Positions 21,408 to 31,393 are shown, counted from the first letter of the stretch. The stretch is 64,000 nucleotides of DNA from Latrodectus hesperus (GCA_037975125.1 JAJQOW010000014.1:19733484-19797483), one strand, 5' to 3'. A program made the numbers and translations. Notes: generated by a model not told the origin, from the sequence alone.

Positions 21408-22544
21408 TTATTGTTGAATTTGAAAAGCTCCTTTCCCGGAGCTGGAAGGCATGTCATCTGACATCTCCTCGAGTGACAGATCTTCGTCCGAGGGATGTAG
21501 ATATACGGCGTCAGCCTCCAGGTTTAAGGCTTTACGGGTGGATATGGAGGGCCTAATAATGCCCTCTTTTGCTGATTTCAGTTTTAAAGCCTTTACGGCT
21601 TTAGATTTAGCCATCGGAGCTTTTCTTCGAGTAGTCAATGTGGATGTCGATTTTGGCTTGTGTACAGATGTAGGGGGTAATTTAACAATCGGGAGTGAGA
21701 GAGCATCTGTTTGTGTACTAGTCGTTCTGGTGACTTTTGCGGCGACAGTTGCATAGCTAACTCCAACTTGAGGTGTACGAGCTGTAACAGCACGTCTCGC
21801 CTCGGGATATGAACAATTGTTCTTAACTTTAGTGGTTGTGATCTCCTTCTCCAGTACCCAGATAGGACAACTTCTAGCGTAGGAGGGGTGGTCACCTTTA
21901 CAGTTGACACACCTCTCCTTTGCAGTACAGGACGAACTGTCGTGGCCAACTGCTGCGCAGCGAGCGCAAGTCAGTTTGCCTCTGCATGCCGCTTTAGAGT
22001 GACCAAATCTCTGGCACTGGAAACAACGCAAAGGATTTGGAATAAATGGCCTAACGGAGAGATGCATATACGCAGCATTAATATGCTGCGGTAGGTCTGG
22101 TGTCGCAAATGTCAGGATCAGATGTTTAGTGTTAATAACTTTATCATCTCTCCTGACAGTAATGCGTTTTACAGCGCAGACCTTTTGCTCTTTAAGATTT
22201 TCTAGTATCTCATCCGTAGGCGTGTTAAGCAAATCCTTCGCGGATATCACACCACGAGAAAAGTTAAGGTTTGTGTGAGGTGAGACAGACTCCTCAAGAG
22301 TAGCTAGCATATTCATATTTTCAATTAAATTTGATTGTGTTTTTGATGCAACTTCTACCATTAAGTCGCCAGAACGTAATTTTCTGATGCTCTTCACATC
22401 ACCGATTGTGCCTTTAATAGCTTTTTGAATGAGGAAAGGGGATACTGTATCAAAAGTACCCTCTTTCCGTTTGATTACATAAAATTGTGCATTCAAAATA
22501 GACAATGTGTGCTCCCGTGGGAGAATAGAAATATTTGATTCCAT
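21408..22544 (-). CDS. ORF1 (Gag-like zinc-knuckle protein) of LINE copy A
   Basis: Intact 378-aa frame from ATG 22544 (MESNISILPREHTLS) to TAA at 21408-21410. An upstream GTG extension is possible but the ATG fits all other copies. Residues about 20-160 form an RNA-binding region shared by all copies (YVIKRKEGTFDTVSPF, LRSGDLMVEV, NFSRGVISAKDLLNTPTDE). Three zinc knuckles follow at about 175-230: CFQCQRFGHSKAAC and CARCAAVGHDSSSC (both C-x2-C-x4-H-x4-C) and CVNCKGDHPSYARSC (C-x2-C-x3-H-x6-C). A lysine- and serine-rich tail ends in an acidic segment (HPSDEDLSLEEMSDD). The family role is to bind the element's RNA and form the particle needed for retrotransposition. A hairpin lies in the RNA 15 nt before the stop. 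Confidence 0.93.
   Translation of the reverse strand: MESNISILPREHTLSILNAQFYVIKRKEGTFDTVSPFLIQKAIKGTIGDVKSIRKLRSGDLMVEVASKTQSNLIENMNMLATLEESVSPHTNLNFSRGVISAKDLLNTPTDEILENLKEQKVCAVKRITVRRDDKVINTKHLILTFATPDLPQHINAAYMHLSVRPFIPNPLRCFQCQRFGHSKAACRGKLTCARCAAVGHDSSSCTAKERCVNCKGDHPSYARSCPIWVLEKEITTTKVKNNCSYPEARRAVTARTPQVGVSYATVAAKVTRTTSTQTDALSLPIVKLPPTSVHKPKSTSTLTTRRKAPMAKSKAVKALKLKSAKEGIIRPSISTRKALNLEADAVYLHPSDEDLSLEEMSDDMPSSSGKGAFQIQQ
21426..21443 (-). promoter_or_regulatory. hairpin just before the ORF1 stop codon
   Basis: In RNA sense AGCTCC, loop GGGAAA, GGAGCT: a 6-bp stem ending 15 nt before the ORF1 TAA. It is present in copies A, G, I, J, K and N; in J the loop has changed but the stem is kept. 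It may influence ORF1-ORF2 coupling, but it also lies in coding sequence, so conservation alone does not prove an RNA role. Confidence 0.45.
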
Positions 22545-23079
22545 ATCTAAAATGGAAAATTCGGGACCTGACGGCACCACCCACCACCGAGTCCAACAAG
22601 GGGATGCAGACCAGCTGCACCAGTGCTAGTCAGGTCCTATACGCTCACAGTACATCCCTGAAGTGGCCTCCACCCTTAACGAGTCACCCAGTAGATGTAC
22701 CGATCGCTTGATCCATAAAGCCGATTGATGTGCTGAGGACCACAACACACCTCCCGTTTACCTGAAGCAGAGGCCAAAGTAATGTGTTGGTCTCTGGGGC
22801 CTCAATTACCAGGACCCTCTCCTTTCCAGGGACACGGGTCTCCACGCACGGCAAACACGTGGGTGATTTAGTCCCCAAGAGTAGCTAATAGCAACAGAGC
22901 GGCGAAAGCTACTCAAGGGGAGCCCTCAACCTCTTGCGAGGCAACCACACTGAGGGAGAAAAGGAAGAAAAAGCAGAAGGGTAGGAGAGAGAGGAAAAGA
23001 AAGAAGAGGACAGATCACTGGGGTACCTCGGGATTGTGACACCCGTGTTTACCTAAAGAAGGTAAACCCCCTGAGGGGG
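22545..23079 (-). promoter_or_regulatory. 5' leader / probable internal promoter of LINE copy A
   Basis: About 535 bp of GC-richer non-coding sequence, nearly identical in copies K (48887-48355), N (51415-51948) and M (58137-57699). This level of conservation fits an internal RNA polymerase II promoter, as LINEs require. It begins with CCCCCTCAGGGGG, then GTTTACC pairing with GGTAAAC, and holds a strong polypyrimidine tract. Several ATG codons lie upstream of ORF1, so initiation may be unusual. Confidence 0.65.
23047..23079 (-). promoter_or_regulatory. 5'-terminal double hairpin of LINE copy A
   Basis: Element bases 1-13 are CCCCC-TCA-GGGGG (5-bp stem). Immediately following are GTTTACC and GGTAAAC separated by 7 nt. 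The same terminus is seen at 51415-51447 (copy N) and, one G shorter, at 48887 (copy K). Confidence 0.75.
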
Positions 23080-23749
23080 AGTAGGAGGGGTGATCACCAT
23101 TACAGTTGACACACCTCTCCTTCGCTGTACAAGTCGAACTGTCGTGGCCAATCACTGCGCATCGAGCGCAGGTGAGTTTGCCCCTGCAAGTTGTCTTCGA
23201 ATGTCCAAATCGCTGGCACTGAAAACATCTCAGTGGATTTGGAATGTACGGCCTGACGGGTAGGTTCATATATGCAGCTTTGACATACTGCGGAAGGTCT
23301 GGGGTCGCAAAAGTCAGAATGAGATGTTTAGTTTCAATTAACTTGTCATCTCTTCTGACTAGAATGCGTTTAACGCCACAGACCTTCTGATTTTGCATAT
23401 TTTCTAGAATCTCAGCCGTCGGCGTGTTTAACAAATCCCTAGCTGAGATGACGCCACGTGAGAAATTAAGATTACCATGAGGCATAACAGTCACTTCCAA
23501 ATTAGCTATATATTGCATGTTTGCAATTATAGCTGCTTGGTTATTTGAGTCAACCTCCACTAGTAAATCACCAGAGAGCATTTTTTGGATATTTTTCACC
23601 TCTCCAACAACTCCCGAAATTCCTTTTGATATTAGGAAAGGAGATACAGTTGAAAAGTTGCTCTCTTTCCTTTTAATAATGAAAAATTTAGCATTAATTT
23701 TATTCAAAATTTGCTCCCGTGGGAGATAAGAAAAAGCAATATTCTCCAT
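23080..23749 (-). pseudogene. ORF1 of LINE copy B, interrupted by copy A
   Basis: Starts at ATG 23749 (MENIAFSYLPREQILNKINA) and is open through two full zinc knuckles (CFQCQRFGHSKTTC, CARCAVIGHDSSTC) and the start of the third (CVNCNGDHPSY). Copy A is inserted at that point. The remainder resumes at 17473 with KEIATVKINQKISYPEARK but is lost after about 17340. About 70 percent identical at protein level to ORF1 of A. It is a disrupted, non-functional copy. Confidence 0.88.
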
Positions 23750-24019
23750 ATAGAATTTATAAAATTTCGGGACCTGACCGCACCACCCACCACCGAGTCC
23801 AACAAGGGTATGCAGATCAGCTGCACCAGTGCTAGCCAGGTCCTATATGCTGACAGTACATCCCTGAAGTGGCCTCCACCCTTAACGAGTCACCCAGTAG
23901 ATGTACCGATCGCTTGATCCATAAAGCCGATTGATGTGCTGTGGACCACAACACAACCCCGTTTACCTGAAGCAGAGGCCAAAGTAATGTGTTGGTCTCT
24001 GGGGGCCTCAATTACCAGG

Positions 24020-25107
24020 TTGGTTGGTTGGGTTTAATGGCGCAAGGTCCAAAAATGGACATGCTGCGCCAAGTATAATTTTTTTTAATTTCATTACTAT
24101 ACATTTTTTTCAAAAACCCAAGTAACATTAAAACTTTAAAAAACAAAATCAATGTATATAATATTTTAAAATCTAATTCTAAAATATATAAAAGGATAAA
24201 TTCAAATGTATATATAATTTAAAATTTTAAAATTGGAATTAGATAAAATGAAGGAAACCTATAGCCCTTAAAAAGGCAAAGAGGTTTTTATGGGGTGGAT
24301 CCGCTATTAAATCCAGTTACAATATCACAGTTAAAAAAGAGTAAACGATATTGGTTAAAACATGAGCATGATATTAAAATATGATAAATAGTGAATGGTT
24401 CATTACACGTTTCACATCAAGGATTTAATTCGTTTAGAAACGGATTTTGGTTTCCAAGTAAGTAACATTATCAAGAGTGGATCTCCTTTTACGGAAGCCA
24501 CTCTGATTAATATGTATGCATTTATTTTTTTCTAAGACATATACGAGACGGGCGTTGACCATACGTTCGAGAGTCTTACAGAAGCAACTCGTCAGAGCAA
24601 TTGGTCGATAATTTGAAGGATCTGAAGGGTCTTTACCAGCCTTAAGAACCGGAATCACTATCGCTTCACTCCAAGCTGAAGGAAATTTCTTTTCATTCCA
24701 GATCCTATTGAACAAAAGTAATATGTTTAATAGGAAGTCTGGACTTAAATTTCGAAGCATTTGATAGCTGATTCCATCAGGTCCTGGGCTGGTATCATGG
24801 GCCTGCTTTAATGCTCCCTTCAATTCCAACATCCTAAATTCGCAGTTGTAAGGCAGGGCTTCACCATGGTTGAAACGAATTGGTGTTAGCTCAGCACGAC
24901 CCTTAGTCCTTAAAAACGAAGGACTGTAAGAGTCGTTGCTTGAGACGCTAGCAAAAGTTTCACCAAGGGTATTAGCAATATCTTTAGGAGAAGAGTACAC
25001 AGCAGCTCCGGTTCTTAAAAACAGAAATAGAGAAATCCTTATAAATCCCATTAGATGCTTTCACTTTTCTCCACAACTGTTTACTGGATGTGGAAGATGT
25101 AATTGAA
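24020..25107 (-). mobile_element. LINE copy C, 5'-truncated and internally deleted
   Basis: Carries tail, hairpin (24038-24071), 3' UTR, the last about 45 codons of ORF2 and then, at 24440, a direct join to the N-terminal half of the reverse transcriptase. About 2.4 kb between them is missing compared with copy K. It is truncated at 25107, where the tail of copy D begins. No target duplication is visible. Confidence 0.88.
24434..25051 (-). pseudogene. reverse transcriptase N-terminal fragment, copy C
   Basis: Encodes the linker and first RT blocks: DIANTLGETFASVSSNDSYS, DTSPGPDGISYQMLRNLSPD, YRPIALTSCFCKTLERMVNA, SGFRKRRSTLDNVTYLETKI. It stops at the deletion joint before the AYDR motif, so the catalytic aspartates are absent. 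The start is arbitrary because the element is truncated. Confidence 0.85.
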
Positions 25108-26453
25108 GGTTGGTCGGGTTTTATGGCGCAAGGTCCAAAATTGGACATGCTGCGCCAAGATTAAGTTTTTTGTAGTTTTATTTTTATTTCAATTTTATTT
25201 ATTTATTTAATTTTTTTTAATTTATTTTTTTTTAAACCTAAGCAACATTAAAATTTTAAAAAAACAAAAATCTGTGTATACATTATTTTAAAATCAATTT
25301 ATAAAATATAAAGAAAGACTATCGAATATATGTATAAAATTTTAAATTCCAACATACAAATTAAATAAAATGTATGTAACCTATTCCCCTTAAGAAAGCA
25401 AATAGGTTTTTATTGCGTGGATCTTTAATTATATCAGATAAAGTTATAAAATCAGTTTTAAAAAATTGTAAACGTTGTTGGATAAAATCATGACATGAAA
25501 TTAAAATATGATAAACAGTGAATGGTTCATCACACGTTTCACACCATGGATTTAATTCGTTTAGAAACAAATGCCTATGTGTGAAACGTGTGTGTCCGAT
25601 ACGAAGGCGGGTTAATCTTACATCAGCACTTCGTATCGGTAAAACTGTAAACGAGGTGATATATGGAAATATGGCTTGCAATTTATTAGTGACCTGCATG
25701 TTCCAAGACTCCTGCCAAAGATCTTGAGTAAGTTTTTTAACACATTTTCTCACATCCAACAAAGGAATGGATGGAAGAGTTGGGCCAGATGCAGATTTAG
25801 CAGCTGCATCAGCCCTCTCATTGCCATCGAGACCTACATGACTTGGGATCCAGCAGAAAATTATGTCATATCCCTTGCCAGCAAGGGAATCTAATGCTTG
25901 GAAAATTCTAGACACAACGGGATGACAGTTAAAATTACTGTTCCGCAAAGCTTCCAACACACTCAAACTGTCAGTGTACGCACAGTATTTATGAGTTTCA
26001 CATGTATTCATCTGCTGAAGAGCTTGGTAAATAGCAGTTGCTTCAGCAGAGAAGATGGATTAGGATGGATGGAGGCTGTAACTAAGAGTTTTGTTTTCAA
26101 TAACTACAGCACAACCAACATGTCCTGCCGATTTTGATCCATCGGTGAAATTCGGTGTATACGTGGTATACTGACAGCGATGTGAGGCATATAGCTGGTG
26201 GAAAACAGTAGTTGGTGTGTCTGATTTTCTAAAACGAACAAAAGGATTGATGATTTTAATCTGTGGATCATACCAAGGTGGATGAGATAAATATTCCATT
26301 TTGTCAAAACGGACACCATATAAGTCAGATAATAAAAGAGTAGACTTTGTTCGTGTGAGAAAAGGTGGAATGCTGTATGCACGAGCTTCATACAGCCTCA
26401 TTAGTGCAGGTGGAATAGTCATGGAACGTAATGGATGATGAGGATCAGACATG
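25108..26453 (-). mobile_element. LINE copy D, 5'-truncated
   Basis: Contains a short tail (GGTTGGTCGGG on plus), hairpin 25124-25157, 3' UTR and the last about 360 codons of ORF2. The 5' truncation at about 26453 abuts the tail of copy E directly. Confidence 0.9.
25361..26452 (-). pseudogene. ORF2 C-terminal part (RNase H), copy D
   Basis: Reads from SDPHHPLRSM through FTDGSKSAGHVGCAVVIEN, AEATAIYQAL, CAYTDSLSVLEALRN, WIPSHVGLDGNERAD and CETCDEPFTVYHILISC to the natural stop at 25361-25363. One in-frame TAA at 26060-26062 replaces the Cys codon of the conserved SCSIFSAEA motif, between the first and second acidic residues of RNase H. Apart from this stop the frame is open. It has the A/K-type sequence (DARAYSIPPFL). 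Confidence 0.9.
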
Positions 26454-28679
26454 GTTGGTTAGGTTTTATGGCACAAGGTCCAAAATTGGACATGCTGCGC
26501 CAAAACTATGATTTCGGTTTTTTTTCCCTTTATTTATTTTTTTCTTCTTATTAATTCATTTTTTTATTTTTTTTGAAAACCCAAGCAACATTCAAACATT
26601 AAAAAATAAAAATAATTGTATATGAATTAATTAAAAATCCCTATAAATATATAAACACATACACAAATAAATATATAAAATTTAAAATTTAAAATTAAAT
26701 ATATTGTAAAAAACCTATTGCTCTTAAAAACGTAAATAGGTTTCTGTGGGGTGGATCCCCTAATAACTCAGGTAAAGTTAAAATATCTGTATTAAAAAAG
26801 TGTATACGTAAATGGTTAAAATATGAACATGAAATTAAAATATGATGCACAGTATAAGGTTCATCACACGTCTCACACCAAGGATTTAATTCACTCAAAA
26901 ACAAATGTCTGTGTGTGAAACGTGTGTGTCCGATACGAAGGCGAGTCAATCTAACATCTGCACTTCGTAGCGGTAAAATTGATAATGAGGTGAGGGATGA
27001 GAAAATGCTATGGAGTTTGTTTCCGACCTGCAAGTTCCATGATTCTTCCCAAAGGGAATATATAAATCTTTTTATACCATTTCTCACATCTGAGAGCGGA
27101 ACCGATGGTAAAATTGGATTTTCAGCAGCCTTTGAAGCTGTGTCCGCTCTCTCGTTTCCATCCAGACCTACGTGACTTGGTACCCAACAAAATATTATTT
27201 TGTATCCCTTGCCAGCAAGGGAATCCAATGCTGAGAAAATTCTCGATACAACAGGATGACAGGTAACGCTATTGTTTCTCAAGGCTTCAATAATACTCAT
27301 GCTGTCAGTGTAAATACAAAATTTATGAGAGTCATCTGTATTCACGTGCTGAAGCGCGTAGCAAATGGCGGTTGCTTCAGCAGTAAAGACCGAGCAGGAT
27401 GAATGTAGGCTGTAACTAAAAGCTGTATTATTGATAAAAACTCCACAGCCTACATGTCCTGCTGTTTTAGAACCGTCTGTGAATACAGGTTTGTATGATT
27501 GATACTGACAGCGATGAGAAGAATATAGCTGTTGAAAAACAATAGGTGTTGTGTCAGATTTTCTGTAGGAAGCAAAAGTATTAATAAAAGTATTTGTTGG
27601 GTTATACCAAGGCGGATGAGCAAATGCATCAATATTCTCTATCCGGATATCACATAGGTCTGTGAGCCACAGATGTGATTTGGCTCGTGTGAGAAACGGT
27701 AGGATGCTCATTGGACGAGCATCATATAGTCTCATGAGAGAGGTATTTGGAACCATGGAACGTATCGGATGATTAGGGGTCGACATGATTTTAGCATAAT
27801 AATTAAGAGACTGCTGCATTCGTCTCAGGTCTAATGGTAATTGTTGACAAACTATGTATAGACTCTGGACGGGTGATGTGCGGAATGCCCCAGAACATAT
27901 CCTGAGTGCAGAGTGATGAACAGTGTCCAATCTTTGCAGTACAGAAAGTCTTGCCGATCCATAAACAACACAGCCGTAGTCAATACGCGATAAAATGAGT
28001 GATTTATAAACTCGGAGGAGTGATGTGCGATCAGCACCCCAAGATGTATTTGAAAGCACCTTGTGGATATTGAGCGATCGCTCGCAATTCTTCCGCAAAT
28101 GTAATACATGAGGGAGAAAGGTTAGTTTACGGTCAAATATCACTCCAAGAAATTTTACCTGATTGACCACTGGTATTTGTGTGTTGTTAATATGTATGAT
28201 AGGATCATTATGTAAGCTTGTCTTTCTACAGAAATGGACACAACTGTTCTTGCTAGGGGATAGTGTATAACCATTCTCAGCACACCATGCAGCAATTTTA
28301 TTAACAGATGTTTGTAATTGTCTCTCAATTAAATGCATGTTAGACCCTTCACAAGATATTTGCAGGTCATCAACGTACAAGGTACCATGCACATGAGGTG
28401 AAAGTTGATGAAGTATGCTACTGATATGAATATTAAAAAGTGTGACACTTAAAATACTACCTTGAGGAACACCTTCAGGTTGATTAAAAGTATTGGATAA
28501 AACAGTACCAAAACGAACTTTAAAAGCACGGGAGTATAAAAAGTTCTGTATAAATATCGGCAAATTACCCCGAAAGCCAAAATCATATAATGTACGGAGA
28601 ATTCCATATCGCCATGTACGCCTTCTCTATGTCAAAGAAAATGGAGACCAGATGGTTTCTCCGCACAAAAGCATTGCGG
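26454..28679 (-). mobile_element. LINE copy E, 5'-truncated
   Basis: Tail, hairpin 26469-26502 (one stem pair lost: TGGCACA), 3' UTR and the C-terminal about 650 codons of ORF2. It is truncated at about 28679 next to the (GGTT)n tail of copy F. It belongs to a different subfamily from A and D (DARPMSILPFL, NTFINTFASYRKS). Confidence 0.9.
26695..28679 (-). pseudogene. ORF2 C-terminal two-thirds, copy E
   Basis: Open from about 28610 to the natural stop at 26695. It holds EGVPQGSILS, the YVDDLQIS catalytic box, RNase H (FTDGSKTAGHVGCGVF, CIYTDSMSIIEALRN, WVPSHVGLDGNERAD) and the C-terminal CETCDEPYTVHHILISC. Compared with A, about 8 bases are missing near 28618 in the AYDR region, which shifts the frame of the upstream part. 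The deletion removes the motif that carries the first RT aspartate, so it is inactive. Confidence 0.88.
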
Positions 28680-30096
28680 TTGGTTGGTTGGTTGGGTTTT
28701 ATGGCGCAAGGTCCAAAATTGGACATGCTGCGCCAAGAGCAAGTTTTTGTTGCTTTAAATATTTATTTAATTATTTCATTATTTATTTTTTTTAAAAAAA
28801 CCCAATCAACATTTAAAATTTTAAAATACAAAAATCTGTGTATAAAATATTTTAAAATAAATTTTATAAAATAAGATATATGTACAATTTTAAAATTTTA
28901 CAATTAAATCAAATAAAATGTATGAAACCTATTTCTCTTAGGAAAGCGAATAGGTTTCTATGGGGTGGATCCACTATTAAATCAAATAAAGTTATAAAAT
29001 CAGTATTAAAATAGTGTAAACGTTGTTGGTTAAAAACATTATATGAAATTAAAATATGATACATAGTAAATGGTTCATCACACGTTTTACACCATGGATT
29101 TAGTTCATTTAAAAACAAATGTCTGTGTGTGAAACGTGTGTGACCGATACGAAGGCGAGTTAATTTAACATCAGCACTTCGTAAAGGTAAAACTGATATT
29201 GAGGTGAGGGATGAGAAAATGGTATGAAGTTTGTTGCCGACTTGCAAGTCCCATGATTCCTCCCAAAGAGAACAAACAAATCTTTTTATACTATTTCTCA
29301 CATCAGAGAGCGGAACAGATGGTAATATTGGTCTCGATGCAGCCTTAGCAGCTGCATCTGCTCTCTCATTTCCATTAAGACCCACGTGGCTTGGTATCCA
29401 ACAAAATATTATTTTGTATCCCTTGCCAGCAAGGGAATCCAATGCTCTGAAAATTCGTGACACAACAGGATGACAGGTGTAACTATTGTTTCTCAAAGTA
29501 TCTATAATGCTCATGCTGTCAGTGTATATACAAAGATCTATATAATTATCTGTATTCACATGCTGAAGCGCGTGATAAATAGCTGTAGCTTCAGCAGTAA
29601 AGATGGAGCAGGACAAATGTAGGCTGTAACTAAAACTTGTATTATTAATAAAAACTCCACAGCCCACATGTCCTGCGGTTTTAGAACCATCTGTGAATAC
29701 AGGTTTATAGCACTGATACTGACAGCGATGAGAAGAGAAGAGTCTTACACAAACAACTCGTCAGAGCTATTGGTCGATAAATCAGAGGATCTGAAGGATC
29801 TTTACCAGATTTAAGGACCGGAATTACTATTGCTTCTCTCCAAATAGATGGGAACTCATTTTCAGTCCAGATCCTGTTAAATAAATGAAGTAAATTCAAC
29901 AAGGAATCTAAACTTAAATGTTGAAGCATTTGATAAATAATTCCATCTGGTCCAGGACTGGTTTTTTTGGTCTGCTGTAAAGCTTTCTTCATTTCCATCA
30001 TTCGAAACATGCAGTTATAAGGCAAAGCCTGTACATGGTGAAAACGAATTGGTTTTCGCTCAGCACGACTCTTAATCCTTAAAAACGGAACAATTC
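28680..30096 (-). mobile_element. LINE copy F, 5'-truncated and internally deleted
   Basis: Has a long (TTGG)n tail, hairpin 28702-28735, 3' UTR and the RNase H end of ORF2 up to 29735. It then jumps to an RT N-terminal segment (29736-30096). The 5' end at 30096 meets a different, transposase-like sequence rather than another LINE tail, so F is the most upstream member of this head-to-tail series. Confidence 0.88.
28909..30096 (-). pseudogene. ORF2 remnants (RNase H end plus RT start), copy F
   Basis: The distal part (28909-29735) encodes GCGVFINNTSFSYSLHLSCS, CIYTDSMSIIDTLRNNSY, WIPSHVGLNGNERADAAAK and CKTCDEPFTMYHILISY; the last zinc-ligand Cys is changed to Tyr. The proximal part (29736-30025) encodes MPYNCMFRMMEMKKALQQ, TSPGPDGIIYQML, YRPIALTSCLCKT. 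The catalytic RT centre is deleted. Confidence 0.85.
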
Positions 30097-30440
30097 AGAA
30101 AGTACAGGAACGTACTGCGGCTGCTACTGGCATTTCTCTTAAAATTGTCCAAAACTACATTCCATTCAACAGGTCGACTATGCTGTTTTGCCTGGAGTTG
30201 AAAGAATGCTATCAGTTGTGGATTCCTTTTTAATTCTTTGGACAGTTCTGATTTATGTATCATTCGAAATACAGTAAATGAATTTTATGCATCTAATAAA
30301 GTTCCATCCATTTCATTATCATTGCCAGTGTTGAAAGAAAAGATTAATTTTTCTTGGAAAAGGGAATCTTTAAGGAAAATTCCTGCATCTCAAATTGGAT
30401 TTCGTTTTTTTTGGATTTGTTCGTATGTCATCCAGTTGTT
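30097..30440 (+). pseudogene. decayed transposase N-terminal region
   Basis: The plus strand shows VQERTAAATGISLKIVQ at about 30,104-30,155, a helix-turn-helix-like start. After frame changes it reads LDSSDLCIIRNTVNEFYASN-like sequence and KEKINFSWKRESLRKI up to about 30,395. This order (TAAATGIS, then D-CIIRNTVNEFY, then WKRESLRKIL) is known to me from N-terminal DNA-binding parts of IS630/Tc1-like transposases repeated in arthropod genomes. No catalytic DDE part follows. It directly abuts the 5' end of LINE copy F. Confidence 0.5.
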
Positions 30441-30929
30441 GACTCAGAATAAAATGCGTTGCTATACTTCAGCTTCTAAAATACTTCTAAATTATTTTCA
30501 AACGTTTAAAATATCATTAATTAAAAAAATTAGCTTTCATATGACTTTCATAAAATTACAACAATAAATGAGTGTAAACGATTTTCAAAATACCGATTGA
30601 TAATAATATATATAATTTTTGCTTCGTTTATTTAAAAAGTACAGCAAAATCACCACTGTGATGGTGTTACTACTTATTCATTTTTTCTTACACACCATGC
30701 ATTTTACAGTGAAGGATTTCAATAACATAGCAAATTTTTAAAATGCACTAATTATATATAAGTTTCAATTGCTTTTTAATAAGTCAAAACTTACGGTTTC
30801 ATTAAAGAAAATAAGTAACTAAAAACGTTTTATGTAAATAAAGCAAGATTTTACTAAATACTAAAATTATATTAGAAATTAAAAAAATGAAATTCTAAAT
30901 TATATTTTTTTATCATCACTATCTTTCAG

Positions 30930-31393
30930 ATGATCCTCATCAAGAAACTGCTCAGCCCCTGAAACAAAAGCGTTTTAGGAGGAAAAAGAGGAGCGAGCTC
31001 GAACTTCTCAAAGTGGGCTTGCCTTCCTTTTTACAAACTGAAATATCATTACCATCTTCCCCAGCCAGCAGTCCCCCAGCAACACCACAGGCCCCAATTA
31101 GGCAACAATTTAGGACAGCTCAAAGCGGAAAGAGAGGACGTCCTAGGAAACAACCTCTCAACTGTTTAAGAGATAACCTGGGCAGATTTGCAAAAGGTAA
31201 GTTTCTATTTTGATTAGTTGAATTTCTAAACTGATTGTAGGATATATTTGTAATATATGATTTTTAAAAAAAATCTTTACAAACATTTTCAGACGAGAGC
31301 AAATTACGTCTGCCACCACGCCCAAAAATTAGAGTAAGAAGAAATGAGTTACAGCTGCTAAAGGCAGGGCTGCCTATTTTCTTTCAGTCATAA
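30930..31393 (+). CDS. two terminal exons of an unrecognised AT-hook protein
   Basis: Exon 30930-31196 follows the acceptor CACTATCTTTCAG and ends at a perfect AAAAG/GTAAGT donor. Exon 31293-31393 follows AACATTTTCAG. Phases agree (one base before the intron, two after) and the joined frame ends at TAA 31391-31393, with AATAAA at 31397. The visible 122 residues start with a basic block (KQKRFRRKKR), then SELELLKVGLPSFLQ, a Pro/Ser linker (PSSPASSPPATP), an AT-hook (GKRGRPRK), DNLGRFAKDESKLRLPPRPK, and NELQLLKAGLPIFFQS. The motif ELxLLKxGLPxFxQ thus occurs twice, each after a basic stretch. An AT-hook suggests nuclear, AT-rich DNA binding. Upstream exons were not found. I do not recognise the family. 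It could be a host gene or a domesticated transposon gene; composition differs strongly from the AT-rich surroundings. Confidence 0.65.

Larger units (their letters stand above)
17474..23079 (-). mobile_element. LINE copy A, full length with 13-bp target duplication
   Basis: A complete 5,606-bp element on the minus strand. In element order it has a 5' end with hairpins (23079-23047), a leader to 22545, ORF1 (22544-21408), ORF2 (about 21405-17733), an AT-rich 3' UTR, a terminal hairpin (17497-17530) and a short (CCAA)n-type tail ending at 17474. The target duplication AGTAGGAGGGGTG lies on both sides and is derived from the ORF1 of copy B. The endonuclease, reverse transcriptase and RNase H arrangement, zinc-knuckle ORF1 and simple-repeat tail point to an I-group LINE; the exact clade cannot be fixed by eye. 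ORF2 has only two single-base deletions near its end, so the insertion is young. Confidence 0.95.
17340..24019 (-). mobile_element. LINE copy B (older host copy, split by copy A)
   Basis: Copy B consists of 23080-24019 (leader and the first two-thirds of ORF1) and 17340-17473 (a further part of ORF1 reading ISYPEARKLVTSRTP). Copy A lies between them. The 13-bp segment AGTAGGAGGGGTG is present on both sides (17461-17473 and 23080-23092), which is the target duplication of A. B is 5'-truncated within its leader at 24019, where it abuts the tail of copy C. Its ORF2 and 3' end are missing to the left of 17340. B is clearly more diverged from A than A is from K, so it is an older insertion. Confidence 0.85.
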
